Positions 31,171-36,955 of a stretch of 37,984 nt of DNA are shown here, one piece after another. Position numbers and translations under genes: made by a program. The notes below the pieces were generated by a model, which saw nothing but the letters and a program-made list of their open reading frames with translations, was not told the DNA's origin and made no database searches. Each line of letters opens with the position of its first letter. Positions within the stretch are counted from its first letter, which is position 1. This stretch comes from a virus. The DNA lies in the IMG/VR virus record IMGVR_UViG_3300005663_000022, positions 1 through 37,984 of that record; one strand, given 5' to 3'.

Positions 31171-31272
31171 TCATTTTATGTCCCACCAGAACCCACACTT
31201 AGGGCACCTCGCAGTGGGCTTATCAGAGCAAAGGAATACCTCGCCACAACTGGGGCACTTCATCTTTACCAT
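31171..31272 (-). CDS. Zinc-ribbon micropeptide (33 aa)
   Basis: MVKMKCPSCGEVFLC is followed by ARCPKCGFWWDIK: a complete CxxCG...CxxCG ribbon in 33 residues. It starts directly after the stop of the 74-aa gene, with AGGAGGATAGGTAG upstream. Its stop overlaps a 9-aa frame. Very likely a stand-alone zinc ribbon. Confidence 0.65.
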   Translation of the reverse strand: MVKMKCPSCGEVFLCSDKPTARCPKCGFWWDIK

Positions 31273-31497
31273 CTACCTATCCTCCTTTTTACTTGGGCAG
31301 TCGGGGTGCTTGTTGGTTAAATCTAATTTTTCAATTAACAATCTAAGGACTACCTCAATATCATAAGTAACAATAGCAAGGCTAACCCAACCTAGTGTCA
31401 ACTGAAAAGCAAAATCGGTTCTAGGGTCGGCTCTAAAATGGAAACCAGCCCATTTCCCGAAACATAAGTAAATCGTTAACCCCTTGCCTACTTTCAT
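31273..31497 (-). CDS. Hypothetical protein (74 aa)
   Basis: The protein starts MKVGKGLTIYLCFGKWAGFH. The middle LTLGWVSLAIVTYDIEVVLRL is hydrophobic and may be a membrane or buried helix. It ends polar (KHPDCPSKKEDR). AAAGGAGTAAGG precedes the ATG. No family is recognised. Confidence 0.6.
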   Translation of the reverse strand: MKVGKGLTIYLCFGKWAGFHFRADPRTDFAFQLTLGWVSLAIVTYDIEVVLRLLIEKLDLTNKHPDCPSKKEDR

Positions 31498-31514
31498 TCC
31501 TTACTCCTTTGGCT

Positions 31515-31823
31515 TCACTCAGCCAGCTTCCTTTTTATACTTCGGCAAATGGAACAACTGCCATCATCATTTAGCGTTTCGGCAAAGTCACAAAGATATT
31601 GTTGTACCTCTAAAATATGACCCCTTTCCTCCTTACTCATCTTCACTATAGAGGGGTCGGCTAGGATGGCTTGGAGTACCTCTTCGGCAGCACCCTTATG
31701 TCTCTGCGTTGGATGCTCAGATTGACAAGATTGGTCAAGGAACCATATAATTCTGGCTATCTTCTCTACCAGTTTATCCTGCCCCAGCGGGCTTGATACT
31801 TGCCCCCTATTCTTATTTGTCAT
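31515..31823 (-). CDS. Hypothetical protein (102 aa)
   Basis: This helical 102-aa protein starts MTNKNRGQVSSPLGQDKLV and has HPTQRHKGAAEEVLQAIL and a CSICRSIKRK end with a CxxC. GAAGGAGGTAGACA lies before the ATG, and the gene overlaps the end of its neighbour by 11 nt. No family is recognised. Confidence 0.6.
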   Translation of the reverse strand: MTNKNRGQVSSPLGQDKLVEKIARIIWFLDQSCQSEHPTQRHKGAAEEVLQAILADPSIVKMSKEERGHILEVQQYLCDFAETLNDDGSCSICRSIKRKLAE

Positions 31824-32037
31824 TGTCTACCTCCTTCTTTAAGTCCTCCAACAGGTATCCGATATGTGCCCAAGTGCAACAACCATTTAGCTCATCGTAT
31901 ACCTGCAAAAGTGTGTTCTTCTGCTCTCTACGGGCGGTAAGTCTATGCTGGTCTAGGGCACAGGTAGAATACCCTGCTTTTCTTTGTTCTAAAGTTATCT
32001 CTTTATTGCTTATAATCTTGAACTTTATTGGCTTCAA
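31813..32037 (-). CDS. Hypothetical protein (74 aa), TTG start
   Basis: The downstream sequence (KAGYSTCALDQHRLTARREQ, NTLLQVYDELNGCCTWAH) looks like a real protein, but the only start is TTG at 32037, directly after AGGAGG and without a normal gap. The upstream part may instead continue in another frame. Start uncertain. Cysteines are present; no family is recognised. Confidence 0.5.
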   Translation of the reverse strand: MKPIKFKIISNKEITLEQRKAGYSTCALDQHRLTARREQKNTLLQVYDELNGCCTWAHIGYLLEDLKKEVDNDK

Positions 32038-32094
32038 CCTCCTTCCAGCAAGGCCAAGTATCTATTGCTGGGTAGGCTTCCTTGAGGATTTTAA

Positions 32095-32259
32095 TTATCC
32101 TCTCCCTCTCCTTTCCCTCTCCTTTTCTACGTAGTAGTGTTTAGTAAGGACTAAGATTTGGTCAATTATAACACAATCGCTTTGTCTCTTAACCCTTGCG
32201 TGTGGGAATAATAGCTTGAATATCTGCTCTCTTATCGGTGTCTTATCCTGTTCTGCCAT
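32095..32259 (-). CDS. Hypothetical protein (54 aa), possibly frameshifted
   Basis: MAEQDKTPIREQIFKLLFPH continues to YYVEKERERRGRG and stops at 32095. In the -1 frame the same region opens into RIIKILKEAYPAIDT, WPCWKEVEANKVQDY, ending at 32003, which reads as natural protein but has no start. The switch falls in a purine repeat (GAGAGGGAAAGGAGAGGG), where one lost or gained base, or ribosomal slippage, would join the parts into one ~85-aa product. The ATG overlaps the preceding stop (TAATG). Confidence 0.55.
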   Translation of the reverse strand: MAEQDKTPIREQIFKLLFPHARVKRQSDCVIIDQILVLTKHYYVEKERERRGRG

Positions 32260-32510
32260 TACTTAACTCCATATTTCTGCCGTAAGGCTTGCCATTCTTT
32301 ATCTGTTAAAAGAATATGTTTTGGGTTTTGGAATAGACCTTTATCCTCTATCTCCCTAAATATCTCCTTTACCACCTTCTTGTGTTCCTTCTCGTAGGAG
32401 TCTAGCTGGGCTTGAGCTACTTCTATAGGATACTCAAGCGATATAGTTCCCATATCCCCAAAGTGCTTTTGTCCTATTATAGCTATTTTCTCTTCACTTA
32501 TTTTCTTCAT
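32259..32510 (-). CDS. Hypothetical helical protein (83 aa)
   Basis: MKKISEEKIAIIGQKHFGDM begins a mostly helical protein (YPIEVAQAQLDSYEKEHKKV) with an end LLTDKEWQALRQKYG. GAGGAGGCAAT precedes the ATG. Its stop shares a base with the next ATG. No family is recognised. Confidence 0.6.
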   Translation of the reverse strand: MKKISEEKIAIIGQKHFGDMGTISLEYPIEVAQAQLDSYEKEHKKVVKEIFREIEDKGLFQNPKHILLTDKEWQALRQKYGVK

Positions 32511-32707
32511 ATTGCCTCCTCAAATAACTCCTGGTATTTCTCTTTGGGTATTACAAATATAAAACCATCCCATTTGTCTGAAGTTTTTGTTGCCATTATA
32601 TTACCATTGGATACAAAGCCAACTTGATATTGTTTAATTTTATCAAGGATTTCTTTTCTAGTCTGCTCTATTAACAGCCTGCGAGTTAATTCATCAGATG
32701 CCGTCAT
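32507..32707 (-). CDS. Hypothetical protein (66 aa)
   Basis: MTASDELTRRLLIEQTRKEI is a helix, then IKQYQVGFVSNGNIM and FIFVIPKEKYQELFEEA. AAAGGGAGGA lies just before the ATG, immediately downstream of the GC-rich insert. It may be controlled by that insert. No family is recognised. Confidence 0.6.
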   Translation of the reverse strand: MTASDELTRRLLIEQTRKEILDKIKQYQVGFVSNGNIMATKTSDKWDGFIFVIPKEKYQELFEEAI

Positions 32708-32708
32708 T

Positions 32709-32941
32709 CCTCCCTTTGGGCTAGGCTGGGGCTGGAGAACTATTTAATTCGCCGTGCTAAGGGGCGCTTCCATAGGTAATCCGAACCCCCAGCCATCACC
32801 CATATTGCCAGCCTACACGCATACTCTCTATGCACCTACCCACCCAAGAGTTCCAGTGTTCTCTGCCATTGCCGTACGGTTAGCAGCACCTTCACCTGTA
32901 CCGTCCTATTATGGTCGGCTCAACTCCTCGGCTGGCTATTG
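32709..32941. other. GC-rich gene-free insert, candidate structured RNA
   Basis: About 230 bp with no convincing gene interrupt an otherwise overlapping operon, and the base composition is visibly more GC-rich than the flanks. It folds well: TAGGCTGG (32722-32729) pairs with CCAGCCTA (32808-32815), and immediately inside, GGCTGG (32730-32735) pairs with CCAGCC (32789-32794). A second small stem is GCATA/TATGC at 32818-32834. The + strand frame here is probably a shadow. It may be a noncoding RNA or a cis-acting leader of the 66-aa gene. Confidence 0.5.
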
Positions 32942-33238
32942 TTAATCCCCTATGTCAAGGTACTTGCTAAACCGCTTGGCATATTCACCAATCTCATTAA
33001 CCTTAATAACTCCAGCTACAGCTAAGTCTTTACTGTACGACAGGGCGAAGGCTCGGTTTTTACCATCCCCTACACTTACTGGTGGGGTTTCCTTCCCTCC
33101 TGTCTTATTAACTTCATCTGGTCTATTACACCAACCAACTGTTTCCTCGCCCTCTTTTATCGGATGGGCGTAACCTCTCATTTTGCCTGTCTTAAAGAAC
33201 GCTGTATTGTGTTCATCGCAATAATTGGGATTACCCAT
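32942..33238 (-). CDS. Hypothetical protein (98 aa)
   Basis: MGNPNYCDEHNTAFFKTGK begins with a Cys/His pair (CDEH), a GWCNRPDE turn and a flexible Gly/Thr segment; the C-terminal half is helical (VIKVNEIGEYAKRFSKYL). GAGGAGGTTGAGGA precedes the ATG and overlaps the preceding gene. Possible zinc binding through its N-terminal Cys/His residues; no family recognised. Confidence 0.6.
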   Translation of the reverse strand: MGNPNYCDEHNTAFFKTGKMRGYAHPIKEGEETVGWCNRPDEVNKTGGKETPPVSVGDGKNRAFALSYSKDLAVAGVIKVNEIGEYAKRFSKYLDIGD

Positions 33239-33389
33239 TCCTCAACCTCCTCATTATCCCTAGAAATCTACACTTGTTACCCTTCTCTACCTCAGCTAAA
33301 GTTAAATGCCCAAACTCTTTAGCTAGTCTCTTGAGTGAACCGAATATTTGCTTACTTGTGCCGCATCCTCTGACTATCATCTTGTTCAT
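33231..33389 (-). CDS. Small protein, putative DNA-binding (52 aa)
   Basis: MNKMIVRGCGTSKQIFGSLK continues as a basic helical protein with FGHLTLAEVEKGNKC and IMRRLRNG at the end. The ATG overlaps the preceding stop (TAATG) with AAGGAGTAAG upstream. No family is recognised. Confidence 0.6.
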   Translation of the reverse strand: MNKMIVRGCGTSKQIFGSLKRLAKEFGHLTLAEVEKGNKCRFLGIMRRLRNG

Positions 33390-33571
33390 TACTTACTCCT
33401 TGTAAAATCATCGCACAGGCAATCACATAAGCAAGCTGCACTATAATCTGTGGATAGGTTTCTGTAAGCTCCCCAATCGTGTTCTTCAAAAGTATGCCAA
33501 CACTGGCATACATCAAGCATCTCGGGTTTTGGCTGAAAATACCTTAAAACCTTAGATAATCTATATAGCAT
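33389..33571 (-). CDS. Cys-rich small protein (60 aa)
   Basis: MLYRLSKVLRYFQPKPEMLD is followed by VCQCWHTFEEHDW and AACLCDCLCDDF: seven cysteines and two histidines in the C-terminal 45 residues. Metal binding is likely. GGAGGAGAAATA precedes the ATG, provided by the 19-aa frame upstream. Confidence 0.6.
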   Translation of the reverse strand: MLYRLSKVLRYFQPKPEMLDVCQCWHTFEEHDWGAYRNLSTDYSAACLCDCLCDDFTRSK

Positions 33572-33630
33572 TATTTCTCCTCCAAGCCCTCCAGCATTCT
33601 ATCTGCACTATCCCGTCTTGCTAAAATCAT
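33571..33630 (-). CDS. Micropeptide (19 aa)
   Basis: MILARRDSADRMLEGLEEK is a small charged helix. Its ATG overlaps the stop of the 162-aa gene (ATGA) and its own stop overlaps the next ATG (TAATG). It may exist mainly to couple translation. Confidence 0.4.
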   Translation of the reverse strand: MILARRDSADRMLEGLEEK

Positions 33631-34115
33631 TTCTTCTCCAAGCTAAAGTCTCTTGGTAGTCCGTGTTGAATGTTCCATCTACCTGAGCAAGCGACCATAT
33701 CATCACAGTAGGGAAATCTTACATCTCCCTGTCCGCCGATATAGACATTGTGGAAGTGGACATCAGATGTAGCACCACAGCTCCGGCATTTAAGATTATA
33801 TCTGTTTAGAATTTCGGTAGCCTTTTTCTCTACATCAGCTTGAGTTTTTATATCAGATGAGATAACTATATCATTATAAAGGACACCATTAATCCAGTCT
33901 AAGTAAATCTGGCAGTCGGAGCATATCCCTTCCTGGCAGAACTTTAACTGAATATAGCACCACTGACCCTTGTGGTTCTCTGGGAATGGAGGAGGAGCCG
34001 GCAGCGGTGGCTTTACTAAGTCAATAATAATCTCAGCTACTTTCTCTGCATCCATATCATCGTAGTTGCCGTGAAATTCCTCCAATTGGTTGACGATATT
34101 TTTAATTAGGTTCAT
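33627..34115 (-). CDS. Hypothetical Cys-rich protein (162 aa)
   Basis: The N-terminal ~35 residues are helical (IKNIVNQLEEFHGNYDDMDA), then a Pro-rich linker PPLPAPPPFPE. The C-terminal ~120 residues hold CQEGICSDC, KCRSCGATSDVHFH and CDDMVACSG, enough ligands for two zinc sites. The start overlaps the preceding stop (ATGA). No family is recognised; a zinc-binding modulator of host or phage nucleic acids is possible. Confidence 0.6.
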   Translation of the reverse strand: MNLIKNIVNQLEEFHGNYDDMDAEKVAEIIIDLVKPPLPAPPPFPENHKGQWCYIQLKFCQEGICSDCQIYLDWINGVLYNDIVISSDIKTQADVEKKATEILNRYNLKCRSCGATSDVHFHNVYIGGQGDVRFPYCDDMVACSGRWNIQHGLPRDFSLEKK

Positions 34116-34360
34116 AGCTCCGTCCCATCCAAGTTGACTACTTTATAATAAGTAATTTCCCCGCCAGTAAAGTCTTTGGTTGTGGATTTATTAAGGAAGA
34201 CGCCCTTATCATTCATAACAACTGTCTTTTCCCTAACTGCCAACCTAACTACACCCTTTGATTTCAGGTAGGCGAAGATTTCTTCAGTTTGATATGTATG
34301 CCAAGAACTCCCTACAGCCTTTCTCATAAGTTTTTCTATCCCCTCTTCAATATCTGTCAT
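34112..34360 (-). CDS. Hypothetical protein (82 aa)
   Basis: MTDIEEGIEKLMRKAVGSSW is helical, then FAYLKSKGVVRLAVREKTVV and a beta part (GGEITYYKVVNLDG). ATGA overlaps at both ends. No family is recognised. Confidence 0.6.
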   Translation of the reverse strand: MTDIEEGIEKLMRKAVGSSWHTYQTEEIFAYLKSKGVVRLAVREKTVVMNDKGVFLNKSTTKDFTGGEITYYKVVNLDGTEL

Positions 34361-34479
34361 TTAATCATCCTCTTGTCCATTGGTACATCAGCATCGTCTA
34401 AGTATTTAGCAGCATTTATAATATATTGGTCACTAGGTTTGTTTTGTTTTTTAAGTTCTTCTTCCATTTCCTTCTTCAT
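34357..34479 (-). CDS. Small acidic-basic protein (40 aa)
   Basis: MKKEMEEELKKQNKPSDQYI runs to INAAKYLDDADVP. It overlaps the HicB-like gene by 29 nt and shares its stop with the next start (ATGA). A second methionine four residues later could be the real start (34467), since GAAGGAAATG suggests a weak ribosome site. No family is recognised. Confidence 0.5.
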   Translation of the reverse strand: MKKEMEEELKKQNKPSDQYIINAAKYLDDADVPMDKRMIK

Positions 34480-34645
34480 TTAGATACTCTTTTCTTGCCT
34501 CTAGCCAATCAGCGGTAGCTTCTTCTTCAGTTAAGCCCTGACCCATACAGCCGTGTAAATCCAAGTCATAAACAACAAAGCAAGGATTACCTTCAGTAGT
34601 TTCATCGGGAACTACCATCCAAGATAATATAGACTCTATCTTCAT
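34451..34645 (-). CDS. HicB-like antitoxin-type protein (64 aa)
   Basis: Residues ~10-55 (MVVPDETTEGNPCFVVYDLD, then LHGCMGQGLTEEEATADW, LEARKEYL) have the HicB core: a ferredoxin-like strand-helix pattern ending in the GxTxEEA helix region. HicB normally pairs with HicA, but no HicA-like gene lies next to it. It may be a solitary HicB used as a regulator or antitoxin to a host toxin. It is coupled to the gene before it by ATGA. Confidence 0.6.
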   Translation of the reverse strand: MKIESILSWMVVPDETTEGNPCFVVYDLDLHGCMGQGLTEEEATADWLEARKEYLNEEGNGRRT

Positions 34646-34917
34646 ATGAGGGACTCCACTGCTACATACCCAGCTTTAAGTAGTAGCTTTCTATAGCACT
34701 CCACCTCATAGTCAAATCGTGAGTGAGCAGTATGCTTGGGCTTTGGAGGCTCCACCTTGATACAGGCACCCTTAGAGTGGAGTCCAAGCATCAAATCCTG
34801 CACTACAGATGCGCCGCCATATAAAGGATGCCAATTACCAGATATACCTGCATTGGGATTCCAATTTGCCAAAACCGCATCTATCAGTTCTCCTATCTCT
34901 TGCTGCTTAGTTTTCAT
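34642..34917 (-). CDS. Hypothetical protein (91 aa)
   Basis: MKTKQQEIGELIDAVLANWN leads to a Trp/Gly-rich loop (GNWHPLYGG) and a helical end (YEVECYRKLLLKAGYVAVE). It overlaps its neighbours by 11 and 4 nt. No family is recognised. Confidence 0.6.
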   Translation of the reverse strand: MKTKQQEIGELIDAVLANWNPNAGISGNWHPLYGGASVVQDLMLGLHSKGACIKVEPPKPKHTAHSRFDYEVECYRKLLLKAGYVAVESLI

Positions 34918-35233
34918 TTCTCTGCCCTAATATTGCTTCCTCAAGGACTGACTGATTGTTGATTTTATAGAAATTCTCTTTAACGGGCTGCTCTATATTC
35001 CCTATACTCGGTATTATTAGTATCGTCCCATCTGGCTGCTCTTCCTTATCTAACTGATAGCCCATATCCCAGCTACTTACAGTATAATCTTTACCTCTGC
35101 TCTCTATTTTACCCCAACGCTGAACACTCTTAAATTCGGTCTCAATATGACCGCAACAAGGGCAGGTTATATCTTTAGTTTTAAGTGCTTTGTATGATAC
35201 TGTATCCCCGATTTCGTATTTATATCTGCTCAT
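34907..35233 (-). CDS. Hypothetical zinc-binding-type protein (108 aa)
   Basis: MSRYKYEIGDTVSYKALKTK is followed by a CPCCGH knuckle (ITCPCCGHIETEF) and a beta-rich middle (YTVSSWDMGYQLDKEEQPDG). The domain may be a small zinc-binding beta protein. GGAAGAATA precedes the ATG, and it overlaps the RHH gene by 14 nt. Confidence 0.6.
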   Translation of the reverse strand: MSRYKYEIGDTVSYKALKTKDITCPCCGHIETEFKSVQRWGKIESRGKDYTVSSWDMGYQLDKEEQPDGTILIIPSIGNIEQPVKENFYKINNQSVLEEAILGQRNEN

Positions 35234-35384
35234 TATTCTTCCTGTGCTTCCTTAATCCATTTTTTATTGCCCAGTTTAACCATTTGTTTAATGTAATACC
35301 TCGCCTTGATATACGAAAGTTGATTTCCTTTAGTGTATCATCGGGTATTCTTGCTGCTACTATTGTTGTGTTCTTTGATGGCAT
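35220..35384 (-). CDS. Ribbon-helix-helix repressor-type protein (54 aa)
   Basis: The frame is a classic ribbon-helix-helix: TTIVAARIPDDTLKEINFR (residues 6-24) is the strand plus first helix, then GITLNKWLNWAIKNGLRK is the second helix. Such proteins dimerise and bind inverted repeats near their own promoter. It is the first gene of the leftward operon, with AAAGAGGTAGGAT before the ATG. A likely operator lies directly upstream, so autoregulation and early-operon control are inferred. Confidence 0.75.
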   Translation of the reverse strand: MPSKNTTIVAARIPDDTLKEINFRISRRGITLNKWLNWAIKNGLRKHRKNNEQI

Positions 35385-35403
35385 ATCCTACCTCTTTTTA
35401 TAA

Positions 35404-35432
35404 ATAGTATACCCCAGGGTTTACCTTGTCAA
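35404..35432 (-). promoter_or_regulatory. Promoter of the leftward early operon
   Basis: On the minus strand TTGACA (35427-35432) is followed, at 17 nt, by TACTAT (35404-35409); at 15 nt the better hexamer TATACT (35406-35411) is also present. The start would be ~10-20 nt upstream of the RHH ATG. Confidence 0.65.
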
Positions 35433-35438
35433 GCGTTT

Positions 35439-35455
35439 GTTTGACATAATCAAAC
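35439..35455. promoter_or_regulatory. Operator-like inverted repeat between divergent genes
   Basis: GTTTGACATAATCAAAC is a perfect 6-bp inverted repeat with a 5-base spacer. It overlaps a TTGACA on the + strand and lies 6 nt from the -35 of the minus promoter. It is a plausible target of the adjacent ribbon-helix-helix protein. Confidence 0.55.
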
Positions 35456-35469
35456 TTTCTTTTCAAAAT
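35441..35469 (+). promoter_or_regulatory. Possible promoter for the rightward HNH gene
   Basis: TTGACA (35441-35446), 17 nt, CAAAAT (35464-35469). The start would be near 35476, ~25 nt before the ATG at 35502. A second TATACT at 35492-35497 is the mirror image of the minus-strand box but too close to the ATG to serve. The -35 overlaps the operator. Confidence 0.5.
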
Positions 35470-35501
35470 AGTTTAATCTTGACAGATATGGTATACTTGA
35501 G

Positions 35502-35990
35502 ATGGGAGTATTGACAATAATAGACAGAAACAAGGCAGGGGAATTTCGGTTAAAGGGTTGGAGTTATGAAGCCATAGGTAAGTTATATGGTGTAAGTAGA
35601 CAGAGAATACATCAAGTACTTACGGGTTATAAGTCAAAGAACTTTCAGGAATATAGAAAGGTATACCGCCGTTATTATAAGACAACCGAAAATGGAAAGC
35701 GTTTACACAGAGTAGCTGAAAAAAGATTGAGGCAAAGAGTTAAAAAGTTTGTGCTATCACATTATGGGAATGGGCAGTTAGCGTGTGTTTCTTGTAGTTT
35801 CCACGATATTAGGGCACTCACCATAGACCACATTGAAGGTGGTGGGAATAAGCACAAAGCAGAATTAAAAATGCAGCGTGGTGGCTCAAGATTTTATAAT
35901 TGGCTTATCAAAAACGATTACCCCCTTGGCTATCAAACACTATGTATGAACTGCCAACTGATTAAACGCTTTGAGAATAGTGAGTGGTAA
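35502..35990 (+). CDS. HNH endonuclease with N-terminal helix-turn-helix
   Basis: The N-terminal ~40 residues (AGEFRLKGWSYEAIGKLY, VSRQRIHQVLTG) are a helix-turn-helix with a clear SRQRIHQ recognition helix. The C-terminal zinc-HNH part has ACVSC (C95, C98), LTIDHIEGGG (D109, H110), KHKAEL (H118) and LCMNCQL (C148, C151). It is probably a free-standing nuclease that recognises a specific site. The start ATG has a weak ribosome site (GAG). It faces the early operon and is separated from it by the shared control region. Confidence 0.8.
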   Translation: MGVLTIIDRNKAGEFRLKGWSYEAIGKLYGVSRQRIHQVLTGYKSKNFQEYRKVYRRYYKTTENGKRLHRVAEKRLRQRVKKFVLSHYGNGQLACVSCSFHDIRALTIDHIEGGGNKHKAELKMQRGGSRFYNWLIKNDYPLGYQTLCMNCQLIKRFENSEW

Positions 35991-36010
35991 ATATTTCTTC
36001 AAAAAATAAA

Positions 36011-36050
36011 TACCCCCTCTCCTAAGCCGTTAAGCAAAGGAAAGGGGGTA
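36011..36050 (-). terminator. Intrinsic terminator of the late operon
   Basis: TACCCCCT (36011-36018) and AGGGGGTA (36043-36050) form an 8-bp stem, extended by CCT/AGG inside. On the minus strand the stem is followed by TTTATTTTTTG, a U-rich run. It lies after the last membrane-protein gene of the late operon, and faces the end of the rightward HNH gene, so it may serve both. On the + strand no U-run follows. Confidence 0.75.
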
Positions 36051-36114
36051 AGATAACCAATCCTATACATCTTCTATTACAATCCCTGTATATGGCTCTG
36101 AGGGCTTCTAAGAA

Positions 36115-36369
36115 CTATCCAAACCCTCCGAGGTGTAGCAATAGCCAGGTTATAAAACCAACCAAAGCAAGTCCACCGATTATCCAAGCCCACTTGTAAG
36201 CCTTTACCTTATAGATAACAAAAACGAAATAGCCTACTATCAACAGGGCAGGGAAAATTATCCAGACCAACGGCCACTTCTTTGCCATCCTTCTGAATTG
36301 AAATGTAAAGGGTTCTCTCCGCATTAAAAAGTCTCGCCAGAACCATTTGTAGACCTTAGCTATTATCAT
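36115..36369 (-). CDS. Two-helix membrane protein (84 aa), end of the late operon
   Basis: Residues ~33-54 (PLVWIIFPALLIVGYFVFVIY) and ~60-80 (WAWIIGGLALVGFITWLLLH) are two transmembrane segments after a basic, aromatic N-terminus (KVYKWFWRDFLMRREPFTF). It is ATGA-coupled to the 68-aa gene. As the last late gene it may be a holin or holin partner; no family is assignable. Confidence 0.65.
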   Translation of the reverse strand: MIIAKVYKWFWRDFLMRREPFTFQFRRMAKKWPLVWIIFPALLIVGYFVFVIYKVKAYKWAWIIGGLALVGFITWLLLHLGGFG

Positions 36370-36572
36370 TTAGGTTTCCTGCGTCTAAAATAGAACTGAA
36401 GAACAAGCGTCCACCCCATAATAGTGGCACCCTCTATCTGACCACTAAGGTTAAGAATATCAGTGGCATCAGCTATCCACATACCAGGAATAATTAGGAT
36501 TAGCAGGAATAACGCTATCAGGTCGTTGGTATCACTGACCCATCTTTTAAGCAGTTCCTTCAGTTCCTTCAC
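36366..36572 (-). CDS. Small membrane protein, holin-like (68 aa)
   Basis: The N-terminus is charged (MKELKELLKRWVSDTNDL), then IALFLLILIIPGMWIA is a strong membrane helix and MGWTLVLQFYFRRRKPK is a second, shorter one with a positive C-terminus. The WVSDTNxLIAL...GxWxL...WTLVxQFYFR pattern recurs in small phage membrane proteins beside holin-type genes. The start is GTG with AGGAGACTAAT upstream. Possible holin. Confidence 0.65.
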   Translation of the reverse strand: MKELKELLKRWVSDTNDLIALFLLILIIPGMWIADATDILNLSGQIEGATIMGWTLVLQFYFRRRKPK

Positions 36573-36581
36573 ATTAGTCTC

Positions 36582-36809
36582 CTATATTCCTAAAATTGAA
36601 CTGACTACATACCATATAACACCTGCGGCAACCACTGAAGCAAAGAACCACATTGGCTTCGTGAGTTTGTGGGTTAGATGATTAGTCAGCATACCGAAGA
36701 CAGCCATAATTAAAACATTCGGACTAACCTCCTTCCAGCTTTTCTTGCCATCAGCCAACTCATTCATTGCTTCTTTAGTCATCCGCTGGAAGAAATCATT
36801 TGATGCCAT
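36582..36809 (-). CDS. Small membrane protein (75 aa)
   Basis: The N-terminal ~30 residues are amphipathic and charged (MASNDFFQRMTKEAMNELAD). Hydrophobic stretches VLIMAVFGMLTNHL and MWFFASVVAAGVIWYVVSSIL follow, so one or two transmembrane helices. AGGAGTTAGAG precedes the ATG. It is the first of three adjacent membrane genes at the end of the late operon; a holin/spanin role is possible. Confidence 0.65.
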   Translation of the reverse strand: MASNDFFQRMTKEAMNELADGKKSWKEVSPNVLIMAVFGMLTNHLTHKLTKPMWFFASVVAAGVIWYVVSSILGI

Positions 36810-36811
36810 CT

Positions 36812-36955
36812 CTAACTCCTTTTACCTATATACCTAGCCCTTACGCTTGCTTCGGCTTTCACTTTACTGGTAGAACTACCAACAATCTTGCCAGTGGAAA
36901 TCTTGATAATCTTATAAGGCTTAGTCCCACCACGCTTGACAACTTTATAGGGCAT
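36812..36955 (-). CDS. Small basic virion-type protein (47 aa)
   Basis: MPYKVVKRGGTKPYKIIKIS is followed by GKIVGSSTSKVKAEASVRA. This pattern, MPxKVVKR...PWKIVK.STGKVVGxSxTKxKAxASVRAR, is one I have seen in phage late regions as a small basic protein near structural genes. AGGTGAGATA precedes the ATG, and the ATG overlaps the previous stop (TAATG). Function unknown; DNA binding or capsid association possible. Confidence 0.65.
   Translation of the reverse strand: MPYKVVKRGGTKPYKIIKISTGKIVGSSTSKVKAEASVRARYIGKRS

Noticed and set aside
31162-31173. Nine-residue frame MKTIIAGRR after the 33-aa zinc ribbon
   Set aside because: Too short and without a separate ribosome site; likely chance.
32754-32945. 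63-aa frame on the + strand in the GC-rich insert
   Set aside because: It starts at GTG with no ribosome site, runs against its operon, and is Pro/Thr-rich as shadows of GC-rich structure often are.
35478-35497. TTGACA and TATACT on the + strand next to the HNH ATG as a promoter
   Set aside because: Only 7 nt between them and too close to the ATG; the TTGACA/CAAAAT pair upstream is more plausible.
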